From Planctomycetia bacterium (lineage in GTDB: Bacteria > Planctomycetota > UBA1135 > GCA-002686595), in assembly GCA_005778045.1 (NCBI GenBank), contig SXKQ01000040.1:1-15981 (forward strand): a stretch of DNA of 15,981 bases, in the 5' to 3' direction. Of the stretch, positions 15,811 through 15,981 are shown one piece after another. The notes under the pieces are model-generated. The model made no database searches. It was not told the origin of the DNA and worked only from the letters and a program-made list of their open reading frames with translations. Position 1 is the stretch's first letter, and the number at the start of each line of letters is the position of its first letter. The position numbers were made by a program, and so were the translations under genes.

Positions 15811-15981
15811 TCAGCGCGCGGTGAAGCGCTCGCGGAGCGCGCGCTTTTGGATCTTGGCGGTGCCGGTCTTGGGGAGGTCGGGGAGGAAGTGGATGGTACG
15901 GGGGCACTTGTAGTGGGTGAGCTTGGAGCGGCAGAACGCGATCAGGTCGTGGGGCGTGGCGCTCGCGTTGGCGCGCAGGAC
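15811..15981 (-). CDS. C-terminal fragment of AMP-forming acyl-CoA synthetase (partial, 5' end outside window)
   Basis: Only the last 56 residues are inside the window, ending at TGA 15813-15811. They read through HDLIAFCRSKLTHYKCPRTI and LPDLPKTGTAKIQKRALRER, the typical end of the small C-terminal (AMP-binding_C) domain of the ANL superfamily: the 'HYKxPR' motif and the 'LPKTGTxKIQK' motif that carries the catalytic lysine of the adenylation half-reaction. The enzyme would activate a carboxylic acid with ATP and transfer it to CoA. Chain-length preference cannot be judged from this piece. It is oriented like the HNH gene, 107 bp upstream of it, with no sign of functional linkage. Confidence 0.88.
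   Translation of the reverse strand, partial: VLRANASATPHDLIAFCRSKLTHYKCPRTIHFLPDLPKTGTAKIQKRALRERFTAR

Noticed and set aside
1..15981. CRISPR array, transposon ends or tRNA genes
   Set aside because: No regularly spaced direct repeats, no transposase-like protein with flanking inverted repeats, and no tRNA-like sequence were noticed when reading both strands.

Overview
The window is very GC-rich (estimated by eye at about 70%) and densely coded. The gene content suggests a Planctomycetota-type bacterium: a PA14-containing multihaem cytochrome c, beta-propeller proteins resembling sorbosone/glucose dehydrogenases, a fusion carrying two DUF1080 (3-keto-disaccharide hydrolase) domains, and large anchored proteins with carboxypeptidase-regulatory-like repeats. 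The phylum is inferred from gene content only; no rRNA or other marker gene is present.

Layout. (1) Positions 1-5312, plus strand: three tandem paralogues of a membrane-anchored, Ig-like-repeat protein. The first is cut by the window edge. The second is broken by about three lesions. The third is intact (861 aa). (2) 5319-5582, minus strand: a small membrane protein whose frame is crossed by one UGA, placed directly after a cysteine codon. A hairpin with a GGUCU loop follows at SECIS-like distance, so it is a candidate selenoprotein. (3) 5583-5693: a divergent intergenic region with an 8-bp inverted repeat. (4) 5694-14745, plus strand: five closely spaced genes forming a likely operon: pentahaem/PA14 cytochrome lipoprotein, propeller protein, CAP-domain protein, monohaem cytochrome c, and propeller fused to two DUF1080 domains. 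(5) 14750-15703, minus strand: a broken SBD-HNH (phosphorothioate-DNA-type) restriction endonuclease. (6) 15811-15981, minus strand: the C-terminus of an acyl-CoA synthetase (AMP-forming). No gene-free stretch exceeds about 110 bases. No tRNA, rRNA, insertion sequence or CRISPR array was seen.

How the genes may work together. The operon holds two copies of the same couplet: an exported c-type cytochrome whose stop codon overlaps the start of an exported propeller dehydrogenase by 4 nt. The two cytochromes differ in haem number but share an unnamed C-terminal domain. The two propellers share calcium-loop, histidine and arginine motifs and a C-terminal domain. The simplest reading is an exported carbohydrate-oxidising system in which each propeller passes electrons to its partner cytochrome, with the DUF1080 domains binding or cleaving the sugar products. 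The substrate cannot be read from the sequence. The items most worth follow-up are the UGA/hairpin gene and the duplicated couplet with its shared unnamed domain.
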